Assembly (NCBI RefSeq): GCF_011397635.1
Contig: NC_064756.1
Span: forward strand, 37,584,133 to 37,648,132
From: Epinephelus fuscoguttatus
Taxonomy: Eukaryota > Chordata > Actinopteri > Perciformes > Serranidae
Length of the DNA: 64,000 nt
Direction of reading: 5' to 3'
Part shown: in pieces, positions 40,561 through 52,069 of the stretch
Layout of the letters: every line of letters starts with the position of its first letter
Numbering within the stretch: position 1 is the first letter of the stretch
Notes under the pieces: generated by a model
Told to the model about the DNA's origin: nothing
Databases searched by the model: none
What the model saw: only the letters and a program-made list of their open reading frames with translations
Program-made: the position numbers and the translations under genes

Positions 40561-41324
40561 TCCTTTTCTGGCTGGTCCACAACAAACACATACACAGCAC
40601 ACACACACATCCACCACAGCCATCACACCTTCAACCTCCACCTAAAGGCCAACGATGAGCTGCAAGGCCCAAGGACCATCAAACGATCCAGAAATTTGTA
40701 AGTAAACTGACACAAAGTAGCGACCAAATTATGCCTTTAATGAATAACTGCCATTACCATTTTTTTTTGTTTGTTTGTTTACAGTAATCAGAGACGTATG
40801 GGTAGGAAAGCGAAAGGAGATGCTATTGTCACGAATGGGGCCATACAAAATATATTCTAATTTACTTTTTTTTTTTATACTTTTTTTTTTTTTTTTACCA
40901 CAAATTCACAAAAGCATGAACATTTTGTATGCAGTATGACACAAGGCAGATGAAATTGCTTCAGTGATCATTTATTAATATAGTAGAAAGTATGACAGGT
41001 GGAGGTTAAACATGCCTGAGATTTTAAAAAATATTATTTGGCCTCAAGGTATATTGTTACTGCATTAGGCTACTCTTACTCTGCTCATTTGCTACTCTCA
41101 TTTAATGTTTATATTTCACAGTTCAATAGGTTAAATAAAATGTTTTTTTCAAATTATATGTTCAGTATCTAAAGAGGTTTATTCAAAAACACAATTTATA
41201 GGGTCTGATTAATTTGTTTTATACACTGACACTGAATCATTTAAGACCACATTGCATCTAAGAATTAATCATTTTCATAGTCTTAATTTTCACTGTTGCC
41301 AAAATAAGTAATGCTACTGATTTC

Positions 41325-41330
41325 TTTATT
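41325..41330 (-). terminator. polyadenylation signal of the fish-egg-lectin-like gene
   Basis: AATAAA on the minus strand, about 150 bases past the stop at 41480. A second one lies at about 41178-41183. Confidence 0.6.
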
Positions 41331-41479
41331 GCGTACTGTATACTGAATAATCAGAAGAAAGAGCTTCATAGGGATGACAGCTGAAACACCACTTAGAGAT
41401 TCCTGCCCCGGGAAAAAAAATCAAATCTTCCATGATGAACAGAGATGGGTTGCACTGAGTATCTGCCACACAGGTAGCA

Positions 41480-43757
41480 TTAGCCTGTGCACTTCAGGAC
41501 CAAACCAGAGTTGCTAACAACCCAGAGATTGTTCAGGTCGTAGCTCAGGTGGCGAATTCTCATGCACATTGGGACACGGACCCAAGATGTGCCAGGATAT
41601 GGGCGACCAGTGTAGATGCCAGCTCTGTTGAGAGAGGAGCAGAAATCTGCAAAACCATCATCTTAATTCTCTTGGCATTTTAAGAATTACACTGATTGAG
41701 GGAGATGCAATAAGTGAAGATCAAATTTTCAAACTCACCTAAAAAGCAGTTACACTACTGTAATTTCAGCATCATGCCCACTTAAATGTTTGGAGTATTA
41801 AAGTATAACTGACATAACAATGATTACTATATTTTCATTAGGAGTACTGCTCTTACTGTATGTAATATACATACTAAAATGTTGTGGATGCTTCAGGTTG
41901 TAACCCTGTTGTGTCTATAAAAAAATCCTCCTCATAAATGTTATTACCAGACTAATTAAGCACTGGCTTACCTTTGGTAGACATCGCCGCCTAGGGTCAA
42001 TCCAAAGACCCTTCCGTCAGTCCCCACTTCAACCATGCTCATGTGTTGCCCTGCCACTTGTGTCCAGCCGGAGGCGCCACAGTTTACTGAGTTTAGTGTC
42101 TGTCGTCAGAGGAATACATTGAGTCGTCATGATCAGTGAGCGAGTGTGCTTTATGTGACCTAATAGTAACACTAACACCACCAAGAGTTAAAGACATGAG
42201 AGGTCAGAAGTGCTTCAGTGACCAACCCGTGTGAAGTAGACGCGGTTACTTGTGTCCACTCCCCAGCATCCGTTCTTTGGGCTGCAGGTGTAGTACTTCA
42301 GCCTTCTTGACAGATAGCTCCACCCCAGGGAGCCCACTCCACGGTAGGTCAAAGCTGAGCTACATCTCAGACAGTAGGCTTGGTTGGAGGTAGTAACTCC
42401 CACAAGTTGATCATCACCTCCAGCATCCACCTGCTTCATAGGTGTACCTGAAGACACAGAGAGGTACAGGTCATTTAGTCAGCAAACACTTGCTGCCGTT
42501 TAGCCTTTTTATACACTGTGTGCCCTGTAGAGGTGGAAAATGTGTGTTGCAAACAAAATAAGTCTGTCACGTGGGGATCTTTCTATGTAGTAGGAGCACT
42601 GTACTGTATCAGCGCTATGATATTAAACTGTAAACTTAACAAAGGAGTAGCCTAATGCTCACTAGGCAAACCGATATGGACTGTATTTATTCATGTGGAA
42701 GAAATAATAATGATAGTTACCACGGGATTGTACAAAGTTGCCCGCAACGTATTTGTAGACGATATTTGATGTGGTACATCCCCAAAGTCCTGCAGGTCCC
42801 ACTGAGAGATGTCTGAATCTGATTGAGCTCAGTCGCTGCCAAGATGATCCAATCAGGAAATATGGATAATTGTTCCTGTCTGTTGCAACCACTTTCCCCT
42901 GTCCAGCATCAATCTGTCGAGCATTATACAGCCGCGGACCCTCATCGCAGTTCCAGCCTGTGAAGACAAAATCATTAGTGGGAATCGGAATCGTGGAGCA
43001 TTCTGGGGCAGCACAACCATCTTTGGAGAATAGTGTACATAGCTACATTAGCTGCCATTGTCTGTCACCGGTTATTTGTCACCTGTCAATCTTTTATCAT
43101 CAAAAATGTATAAAGTATGTATGTCCACATAAAGAGACACTACTGACAGAGGGGAAAGGCCACATACTGAAGCTGGTTAATGATAGTCATCCTTACAAAT
43201 TAAGACATATAAAATAGTGTTCAGACCTTGACAGCTTGCCACTCATTTCGGTTTGTGAAGGTGCCAATCTGGTGTTTGGCCTTAGCGCCTACACCTTTCA
43301 GAAAATTAAAAAAAAAAAAAAACTTTATAGGCCGATGTCCAATGTACAAACGTTTGAGCACACTAATTGTGTGCAATTAATCTACCCATATCTGACAAAA
43401 TGAAACACACAACGTTAGCTTACCTTTGTGCCCGACTCTATATTATATATAACCCATTTTGTGTTTTGAATTTTATTCATTGTGTAGTGTTTTGTGTTAG
43501 TTCAGCAGTTCTTTAAGACACTTATCGTAAACAGCCAGTGGATGGCCCTCTTACGTTGCACATAGAGCAGATTTGCTGGTGGCCCTCTTATTGAACCATT
43601 CCCTGTTAATGTGAGGAAGAAATACATATTCATTAAAAGAAAAAAGTCTGATCAACAAAAACAATTATTTTGTAATAAAAATGTAATAAGACAGTGACTT
43701 ACCATGACTGACAGTTAGGTGACACAGCACCAACAAGATGGCTGCAATAGCTTTCAT
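41480..43757 (-). CDS. fish-egg-lectin-like protein (tectonin repeats), 5 exons
   Basis: Exons 43757-43703, 42957-42721, 42447-42227, 42099-41972 and 41624-41480 join in phase (1, 1, 0, 2) to encode 261 residues. Residues 1-18 (MKAIAAILLVLCHLTVSH) are a clear signal peptide, so the product is secreted. The rest consists of tectonin-type beta-propeller repeats with recurring 'W.V/G...D.Vy' patterns: GWNCDEGPRLYNARQIDAG, GLWGCTTSNIVYKY, LVGVTTSNQAYCLR, GCWGVDTSNRVYFTR, GRVFGLTLGGDVYQR and NNLWVVSNSGLVLK. Several cysteines suggest disulfides. Fish-egg lectins bind carbohydrates of bacteria and act in egg and innate defence; the specific ligand here is unknown. The gene is compact, has its own TATA box and stands alone between transposons. 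No stops or frameshifts were seen, so it is probably functional. Confidence 0.93.
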
Positions 43758-43856
43758 GTTGTCTCTGTTTGGGAGTTTGTAGTCAGCAGTGCACTTCTGG
43801 ATGTACGTCTGTATCTGTGGGGTGCTGCTGACCTGCATCCCATCTGGTCTGTCTGG

Positions 43857-43864
43857 CTTTTATA
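43857..43864 (-). promoter_or_regulatory. TATA box of the fish-egg-lectin-like gene
   Basis: On the minus strand TATAAAAG lies 100 bases upstream of the ATG at 43757. A start of transcription near 43830 and a 5' UTR of about 70 bases would follow. A TATA promoter fits a regulated, tissue-restricted secreted lectin. Confidence 0.75.
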
Positions 43865-44274
43865 CTCTAGATCCATGGGTCTGACCAATGTACTTAATTA
43901 CAGCCAGAGCTGGTTGTGCAGGCTGTTCAGGGAAGCTAGGTGGCAATTTTTTAATTAAATGTATTTACTGTTACCTACGTTTCAAATATGCACCCGGTAT
44001 GACAGCTTTCTTTCAGGTCATGCTGAGCAGAAAAAAAAATAGAGGTGTTGACCGCAGACATGCAGAGTACAAATGAGATGGGAGGATGCATTTGTCTTTT
44101 GTGCTGGTTACAACATTAACTTGTGAAGCCATTGCAAATCTTGTCAGGAAGTCAGACTGTCAACCCATGTCCAGGGAATCAGTGAAATGTTACATTATAT
44201 CACAACTAATAATCCAACTAATCTAATATCAAGCAGGTGTATGTTATTTTTGTAAATGTATTCAACTGACATTA

Positions 44275-44400
44275 TTGGAAGAATCACTATCACCCTTTAC
44301 TAGAGTAAAAGTCGCAATACTACAGTAGAAAAATACTCCATTACAAGTAAAGGTCCTGCATTCCAAATCCTACAAAGTAAATAAACAAAATGTACTTATT
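44275..44400 (+). repeat. fragment of the CAGTGGTGGAA-ended element
   Basis: 'ttactagagtaaaagtcg', 'aaatactccattacaagtaa' and 'aggtcctgcattccaaat' match the left-end region of 6308-7654 and 18523-18620. Confidence 0.5.
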
Positions 44401-44561
44401 GTATCCAAAGCTTCTGCAACAAAATGGTCCCTTTGACTGTTAATATTTGCTGCCTATTTACACTTGTAGCTTGCTATGTAGGAGTTATTTCTGACTACTT
44501 CATGTATGTGGTTACACAGCATAGTGGTTGGTTGCCAATGTAGGGGTACAGTACCCTCCAA

Positions 44562-47100
44562 TGAATGAAACTTTATTGTCATTATACAAAACAGCAAAAC
44601 AGCTTCTCTCTATATAAATAAATAAAAACATTTAAGAAAAGGCACACATTAAAAACAATACAAGACATCCCTAGGAAGTTAAGAGCAGCAGTATTAGTGT
44701 CAGTGCAGTAAGTACCAAATTAAAGTGCAATATGTAATAAATAATGAGTAAGAGAATGAACTATAAAGAAATTAAAAAAAGAATAAAAGCAACAGTGGTA
44801 GTGCATATATATAACACCGTCTGTTATGGTGGGGGTGGGGCAATTGATGCCACAGCTCTGGGGTAAAAGCTGTTTCTGAGTCTGTTTTGGATTTAATTGC
44901 CCTAAACCTTCTGCCAGATGTAAGAGTTCAAACATGGAGTGGCCAGGGTGTGTGATGTCCTTGAGGATACTGTGGGCTTTTTTTTTTTGAGTTTGTTGGT
45001 ATCGATAATGTCCAGGCCAGGGGGCTCCAACCTGATAATGCGCCGAGCCGCCTTCACTATATGATGAAGGCTGTGATGTTCTGTGGCTGTGCAGCTGGTG
45101 TACCACACTGTGGCGCTGTTGGTCAGGATGGACTCGATGGTGCATCTGTAAAGGTTGAGAAGTAGTTTTGGAGGTAATTTGGGCCGCTTCAGTTTCCTCA
45201 GGAAAAACAGTCTCTGTTGAGCTTTTTTGACCAGCTGTGAGGTGTTATTGGTCCATGTCAGCTGGTTTGACAGTGTGACTCCCAGGAGCTTCAGGTTTTC
45301 CCCCTCCTCCACTGTCTCGCCATGTATGTGGAGGGGGTTGTGCGGTCTGGCCTTGCTGCTCCAGAAATCTTTGATCATCTCTTTGGTTTTAGAGGTGTTG
45401 AGGACCAGGTCGTTTTCTTCACACCACTGAGTGAGATGATCCACCTCAAACCTGTACGCTGTCTCATCCTCCTTAGAAATCAAGCCCACTACCGTTGTGT
45501 CGTCGGTGATTTCAACTGAAAACGATAAACTTGCGTTTACCCTTTTCAGTTCGTTTTCAGTTAATTTAGTTGCGTTTTGGCTGATCGTTTACACAACAGT
45601 GGCATTTTGGGTGCCTGAAAACGCAACGTTTTGAAAACGGGTTCCAGAGTGCAATTTTTTGGAAACGGCAGCGTCTCCGTTGTCATGTAAACTTGCAATA
45701 TGCAGTTCCTCTGAAAACGGAGACTTTTCGCACATGCGCATTACAGTTCCAGTCACTAGGCATGCGCGAGAAAGTCGACCATCACAACAACAATGCCAAG
45801 CTCTGTTTGTGCTGCTCACCCTGTTGAATTTATCAATGCTTCTCTTGTAATCACCTCGTTGTAGGGGAAGGCGCTTCAGCGCAGGCGCATGGCATCATGC
45901 TGTAGTGTTGCTTTGCAAATTTACACTGCCACCCATTGGCCTGGCATGCATACTACAGCGTTTCCAGTAGATTTTGCGGCTCCGTGTGAGCGGGGATCAT
46001 TTCAATAACGTCGTCGTATAGTTTTTAGAAAAACCGTTGTCGTCTAAACAGGGCCTTAATGATGGCATTTGAGGAGAAGATGGGAGTGCAGTCATGTGTA
46101 AACAGTGTGAAGAGCACTGGACTAAGCATGCAGCCCTGAGGAGTACTGGTTCTGAGAATGAGGGTGGTGGAGATGTTCTTGACCACCCTGACTTGCTATG
46201 GTCAGTCCTTGAGGAAATCCAGTGAGGAATTGAGACCCAGGGTGTACAGTTTGGAAACCAGCTTGTGAGGGATGGCTGTATTAAATGCAGAACTAAAGTC
46301 AACAAATAACATCCTCACATAGGTGTTTGGGATCTCCATGTGTGTTTGGGCAAGGTGGAGGGCTGTTGCAATAGCGTCCTCTGTGGAGCGGTTAGTCCGG
46401 TATGCAAACTGGTGCTTGTCCAGGTCAGGTGGAATAACAGACTTTATATGTATGAAAGCCAGCCTCTCAAAACACTTCATGACAATTGGTGTTAGTGCTA
46501 TAGGACGGTAGTCGTTCTCGCGCTTCACAGCAGATTTTTTGGGCACTGGGACAATCGTTGAGGTTTTTTAGGCATGTTGGGACGGCAGCTTGTTGAAGTG
46601 ATAGGTTGAATATGTTGGTTAACACTCCAACACTAAGCTGATCAGCACATACCTTCAGAACCTGCCCGGGCACTCCATCTGGGTCAGCTGCCTTGTTCAC
46701 ATTGACTCCCCTCAGGATGGTCCTCACTTGCTGTTGCTCGAGGACCAGCGCTGGCTCGTCCTCATCTGGGGAGAGGATTGGAGCCACCTCCTCCCTCTGG
46801 GTGTCGAAGCGGGCAAAGAACCGGTTAAGGGCATTGGGCAGCGTGGTGTCATCATCAGGCAGCAGATTGGTGGTTTTGTAATCCGTCAGTGCCCTGATGC
46901 CATTCCACATGCTGTGGGAGTTGTTGGACTTGAAGTGTTCTTCAATGCGCTGTTTGTATTCACGCTTTGCATCCCTGATGCCTCTGCAGAGATTCTCCTT
47001 TGCTCCAGTGTAGGCCTGCTTATCCCCTGACCTTAAGGCTGCATCCCTCTCCCGCAGTAGTGCTCTCACATTAGCATTGAACTATGGTTTCTGGTTAGGA
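44562..47100 (-). mobile_element. 5'-truncated LINE, Rex1/Babar- or L2-like, interrupted by a MITE
   Basis: Minus-strand coding remnants run from 47083 down to about 44900. A linker region (SMWNGIRALTDYK, GVNVNKAADPDGVPGQVLK) is followed by reverse transcriptase motifs ([84 protein letters not shown]) and the C-terminal region ending SLHHIVKAARRIIRLE. Frameshifts occur (for example in an A run near 46558) along with stops (46202 and a TGG-to-TAG type change near 47090), so it is dead. The 3' end carries 'aatgacaataaagtttcatt', the usual LINE tail for this group. The endonuclease domain is missing by truncation. Fragment 62140-62720 is the endonuclease end of a related element. Confidence 0.88.
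45514..46054. mobile_element. MITE inserted in the LINE reverse transcriptase
   Basis: LINE coding sequence stops at IFSSNAII (46055 side) and resumes at ITDDTTVVG (45513 side), with about 540 unrelated bases between. The right end contains 'gttgtcgtctaaacagggcc', typical of a fish non-autonomous DNA family that begins GGCCCTGTTTA. The left end does not show a matching inverse, so it may be truncated or diverged. It holds many 'gaaaacg' and 'cgttttc' words and no gene. Confidence 0.75.
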
Positions 47101-47134
47101 CACACTTTTATTGTCTTTGTGTTGTGACATTTTC

Positions 47135-47258
47135 TGTGCAGAAATGTATCTAATCCAGGACAGAGCTATCATATTCATTCAAATTCACATCCTCAGCAAA
47201 GATGTGAATTTGGATGAATATGCTAGCTCAGTCCTGGATTAGATTAATATCTGCACAA
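47135..47258. repeat. long near-perfect hairpin
   Basis: Arm 47135-47192 pairs with 47202-47258 over about 57 bases with few mismatches (words 'ctaatccagga', 'catattcat', 'aaattcacatc' and their inverses) and a loop of about 9 bases. It lies just upstream of the truncated LINE 5' end. It could be a very short MITE or an RNA hairpin source; no expression evidence is available. Confidence 0.85.
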
Positions 47259-47259
47259 T

Positions 47260-49750
47260 GGGTCAGGAGAAAAAATATGGGGGTTTGCTAGATGATTTAT
47301 GACAGAGGAACGTTTTTTTGTTTTTTTTTTAAGTTCTGCCACATAAATTTGTATTCACTTTTTAAAACTTTAATCTTTGCTTAATTTCTTAATTTCACCT
47401 ACTTGGGCCTCAAACAGATATAGATAATAAAATTCAAAATACTTAAAAATAAGTTAGTAGTTAGCTTAGCTTAGTTTAGTTTAGGCTCTGTCCAAAGGTA
47501 AACAAATATCTGGTTTGTTCAATCTGTACAAAAACTAAACTGTAAAAAAAATGTTGGGTTGTAACAGACTATGGGTGCGTTCGTAAATCCAATCTGATGC
47601 TCCACACTAAACTGAGAGTGCTGTTAAACAAACAAATGGAGCATTCTATTTCTACATGGATTAACAAATGTTTAAGACAATCACACATTCACTCTGAGCA
47701 CTGTGCTGCTTCAAATTTACAAATGGTCCAATCTGTTCAAGAGTGCACTCTGGCACTCCAAGTATTTCCCAAATGCACCTTATTTCTTGGCCTGGAGTGC
47801 TGACTTCCTTTTTCTCATGAGGTTGCAAGACAACCAGCAAAGACTTAAACAAAATGTGAATTTAGAGGTGTTTACAGTTTGATTTTGTTACCTTTGAACA
47901 GAGCCAGACAAGTGGTTTCCCCTGTTTCCAGGGTTTGGATGAAGCTACACTAACTACCAACTAGCTCCAACACGCTACAGCATTTACCACGCACGCCTGA
48001 GAGTAGTATTGATCTTTACATCTAACTCTCAGCAAGAAATTGAATAAATGTATTTTCCAAGATCCAGGCAAATCTATTCCTTCACAAAACATTAGCTTCA
48101 GATAAATATAACACAAATCTGCAGCTGTGGTTTTTTGTTTTTTTTTTTTGATAATGATGCCTTTTTTCCATTTCTGTAGTAACAAACAACTTTGGAGGTG
48201 GTGTCAACTTTTTTTTATTTTTCATGTATTCATATATTTTTCTTTAGAATCAAAAAAATAATAAAATAAAATAAAATAAAAAAGGCTTCTGCCAATGCCT
48301 CCTTGGATAAAAATTGATGAGTGGAGGTAAATAAAACATTCCCAACATCAAGCATGTGAGCAGTTTCAGTATTTTGTAACTGAAAACTTTACTCACTGCC
48401 TCTCAACTGTTCTTGTCAACCCCGTTTGACCATTAAGATACCAATCACCACAATCTCTGTCCTTCTGTCAGCCAGTCAAATGAACTATGCTGAACAATAA
48501 CAAATTTTATATTTGGCAAAAAAGATAATAGTGCAGGACAAAACTTAAGATGGCTTCAGCCCTTAACTACGACACCTATGGTATTTTGTTCATTTTAAGA
48601 TGCACCAGCGTTGGTGTGGCAGTTCCATGTTCATCATATCCACTTTCGTTAGAGCTGCCTTGCCTTCTTCATGTTAGTGGTTAATTGTGTGTCTCAGAAA
48701 CCGTCTAATAAAAGACAAAGAGAGAAGAAGGACATTAACCTGCTAACATTTTCAGATGAATTTAATGACACTATAGGGATCTGTCTTCTTCAATGTTTTA
48801 GAAATCACCAATAAAAGATTTAAATGGCTCTCTTGGCACCCTTTTTAAAAAGTTGCCCTTTCTCTTCATTTCATGCAGTTGTCAAACATGAAAAACCCTG
48901 ATGACCAAAAAACAATTTGGCTGCAGGATATTCACCTGTGATGACACCTTCTCTGGTAAAAGCAATGCTTTGTTTATATTGGGTGTGGGTGTTTTTCCAT
49001 ACAAAAGACACAGAGCATGTGTTTATCGTGGCTTGGTATTGTTTTCTGGTTCAGGATAATTCTGAATGAATGAAAGAACAACCAATTAAAGCACTTGACC
49101 TAAAACAAGAAACCTGAGTCATGGTTTCAGGGGTTTGGCAAGCAATTTTTCTAAGCAAAACTATAATTAAAAAATTCTGACCTTCTTTTGTTCTTTGAAC
49201 GGAAAGATAAAAAACACTAATTAGTTGCAGTTAACAAGTAAATATATTTCAAACAACAGGCTACCTAATTACACCAGGGACACACTTCCTGCATGAGCAG
49301 GGCGTGAGTGTTGAGGAACCTGTAATATTTTTTGTTGGCACCCATGCTAAGTTACGTGACATTTCACTACAATTTCAATGTCTTGAAGTGTCACAGACAT
49401 AAAAATATGTAAATGTGTATTTTTAACTCAACCTTTCCTTGTCCTGTTTCAAAATTAAAGCAACCTTACAGTGAGAGCAGGGTCTTGTGTGTGGGAAGTA
49501 ATCCATGTAGGTCCGTGTACCATTCATTCATTTCAATTTCAATTCCATTTAAGACTGAAAAAAAGACAATAAAATGGAAAAAAATTGTTATTTCATTATT
49601 TGTTTTTCAATGTCCAACAAAATACAGATTTCGACTTCTTTGTCAAATATTTCATTTAGTGAGCAGGTCAAAAATAGAACATTTAAAAAATGGTCTCGAT
49701 CCCTTTTTTTAAAATTTTAATATTTAATCTCTCTCATTTCTGTGCCCCGG
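47260..49750. other. intergenic stretch, nothing recognised
   Basis: AT-rich, with A and T runs (47310-47330, 48130-48150, 48258-48283) and a 'gcttagctta' run near 47465. No exon, RNA gene, transposon ends or long open frame with a recognisable family was seen. Confidence 0.5.
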
Positions 49751-49751
49751 A

Positions 49752-49915
49752 AGTTATTCAGCCTATCCATCCATCCATCCATCCATCCATCCATCCATTT
49801 TCTAACCGCTTATCCTCTTGAGGGTCGTGGGGGGGCTGGAGCCTATCCCAGCTGGCACTGGGCGAGAGGTGGGGTACACCCTGGACAGGTTGCCAGACTA
49901 TCGCAGGGCTTATTC
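49752..49915 (-). mobile_element. truncated reverse copy of the GGCGGCACGGTGG repeat
   Basis: A (CCAT)n run (49766-49798) precedes 'tctaaccgcttatcctcttg', 'ggctggagcctatcccagct' and 'cctggacaggttgccagac', the reverse complement of the 3' half of 33555-33950. Confidence 0.85.
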
Positions 49916-50583
49916 AGCCTAGCACATACTTAATTTACTGTCTGATACTGATAGTAGATAGTAGTCGTTTATTATTATTATGACTGCCGTGGAGTCCCAG
50001 GCGAACTTTATCAAGGAGTTGTTTAATATGGGCCCTAGGCCTTTTCTGGGGTATTTTTACTGCCTTTACTTTTAAGCTCATATCTCAGTCATTATAAAGG
50101 CTACATACACATGCTATATCTTGGTTTTTTGTTTTTTTTTTTCAGGACAATCTGGGCTATCCAGATTTGGCATCATTACATGTCCTTCTAAGTGCCTGTA
50201 TTTTATATTAATTTTTATATCAATGAAAAAAACAAATCCGTGTTACTAAATTCTTACATTTTGAAATGTGTCTCACCATAGCAAGTTGGAAGTAGACATA
50301 TTCTGCCATATATGAAGAGGGGAGACTCTCTGGAATCTGGTAATATAAGAACCATGATGGTGGGACATTCTGTCAGTTCACAGTGGTCCAAAACATGTGG
50401 TTTGTGCCAGGCGGACATGATTGCCAGTATTTTTTTCATTATTGTTGGGATTTAATTGGCTATCGGAAATAATTAATAATTATTAATAATAATTAATAAT
50501 TATGTTAAATAATGTGACTTAATTAACATTAAATCACCTCGTGGGGCACCATTCCCGTAAAGGGAAAAATGATAGCCAGTTAA

Positions 50584-51762
50584 AGGGAAATTTTGGTTTA
50601 TTTCAACCCATCTCCTATCGTCCTAAATTTGTTTCAAGTGACTAGTGACATAGAAATAATAGTTAGCATGTTAGCCGTTAGCCTAGATACAGCCGGGGCA
50701 CACAGTAGCGTCAGACCTGTTAAAATGTAAGTGAATGGGCATACTTCAAGTGCAAAGATAGTCCACTAAACAAGCTTTTTCTCCACAAAGACCGCCTCAT
50801 ATCGTTAGGATAAATGTCAGAGAACATATAGAAAACGACATGTAAACGTGTTGTCTTACCTTACCGGTGTGCTGCCATATTTGTTTACCATCTAGCTCTG
50901 CTTTCCAAAGCGTGGCCAAAATATCGCGAGAACAAGCAGCGATCTCATAGCGTGCCTGAACAAGCAGCAACAGCTGGAAGGCAGAACCGGACAGTAGCCT
51001 GAAAAGTTCATTCATTTATTTTATGAAAGATTTATAGAATAATGGCTGACTTTTTGCCAGACTTCGACTTTGTGGAGGAGGAATTTGATTTTGCAGAGTT
51101 TGATCGCCGCCCTTATTTATTTGAGCCAGAATACACTGACGAAGAGCTTCGTGAAATTGAAGAACGGCGGAGGAGAGAGAGAGAGGCGCAATAGGTAGAG
51201 GACGACAGAGGACGAATGGCTTCTGCAAGGCTGCGTAGCTCTGGAGATTGGTGGTGTACCTGTGGATGCTGTGCCCCAGTGCCCACAGAAGAGGAATGCC
51301 TCTGTTGCAAGGAATGGGGCCGGTTGCAGCCTTATTTTCAAGGTCTGGATATGACCGAGGACGAGACACCTCCACCTGGAGTAGTATCCAGCTGGGCTTT
51401 ATCTAGAGCTGGCGAGATATATTTCAGCCACGCTTTGGAAAGCAGAACTAATGTGAACAAACATGGCAGCACACCGGTAAGGTAAGACAATACGTTTACA
51501 TGTTATTTTCTATATGTTCTCTGACATTTATCTTAACGATATGAGGCAGTCTTTGTGGGGAAAAAAAGCTTGTTTAGTGGACTAACTGTGCACTTGAAGG
51601 TATGCCCGTTCACTTATGTTTTAACAGGTCTGACGCTACTATGCGCCCCGGCTGTATCTAGGCTAACAGCTAACATGCTAACTATTATTTCTATGTCACT
51701 AGTCACTTGAAACAAATTTAGGACGATAGGAGACGGGTTGAAAAAAAAAACTAAATTTCCCT
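50584..51762 (+). mobile_element. TTAA-flanked long-TIR element carrying a P2X7-ballast-like ORF
   Basis: TTAA duplications flank it (50580-50583, 51763-51766). The ends AGGGAAATTT and AAATTTCCCT are inverted, and the inverted similarity extends about 345 bases into each side (to about 50930 and from about 51412). TTAA specificity fits piggyBac or Kolobok superfamilies; which one is unclear. It encodes no transposase, only the short cysteine-rich gene at 51042-51485 between the arms. It inserted in the LTR-like unit 50443-53172. Confidence 0.85.
51042..51485 (+). pseudogene. P2X7 C-terminal ballast-like domain protein, one in-frame stop
   Basis: From ATG 51042 the frame runs MADFLPDFDFVEEEF, then FEPEYTDEELREIEERRR, to a TAG at 51192-51194 (codon 51). 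It continues in the same frame with RLRSSGDWWCTCGCCAPVP and TEEECLCCKEWGRL. The acidic-helix then W-C-x-C-x2-C ... E-x-x-C-x-C-C arrangement is, from memory, that of the zinc-binding cytoplasmic ballast of P2X7 and of the many small fish proteins with that domain alone. No transmembrane or ATP-binding channel part is present. The frame after about 51370 enters the right inverted repeat and is probably untranslated or an intron. One nonsense codon is the only lesion seen, so the copy is recent or the stop is a local variant. Function of stand-alone ballast domains is not known. Confidence 0.75.
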
Positions 51763-52029
51763 TTAAAGATATAAGTCTCATAAAATACGCTAAACTATTA
51801 ATTTGGAGTTTTGATTAATAATTAAATTAATGATGACAACCAAAATTAACAGTAATGCCTGAAGGATTTCGGAGTTCTTGACGCAGCAAAGGTTGACTAT
51901 TCATTCACTCTTGTGCAACATTAAACAGACAGCAGGTATGATTCCAAAGAATTATATTTATTCACAAACTAGCAAAGCAAACCAAAACACACAAATTCTA
52001 ACTAACTATATACAAGCTTGGTGTGTATA

Positions 52030-52032
<3 letters not shown>

Positions 52033-52066
<34 letters not shown>
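52033..52066 (+). repeat. (GT)n microsatellite
   Basis: About 16 GT units in the LTR-like unit. Confidence 0.95.

Positions 52067-52069
<3 letters not shown>

Noticed and set aside
44720-45145. 141-residue His/Ser-rich minus-strand frame
   Set aside because: It is an alternative frame of the LINE C-terminal region and its 3' tail.
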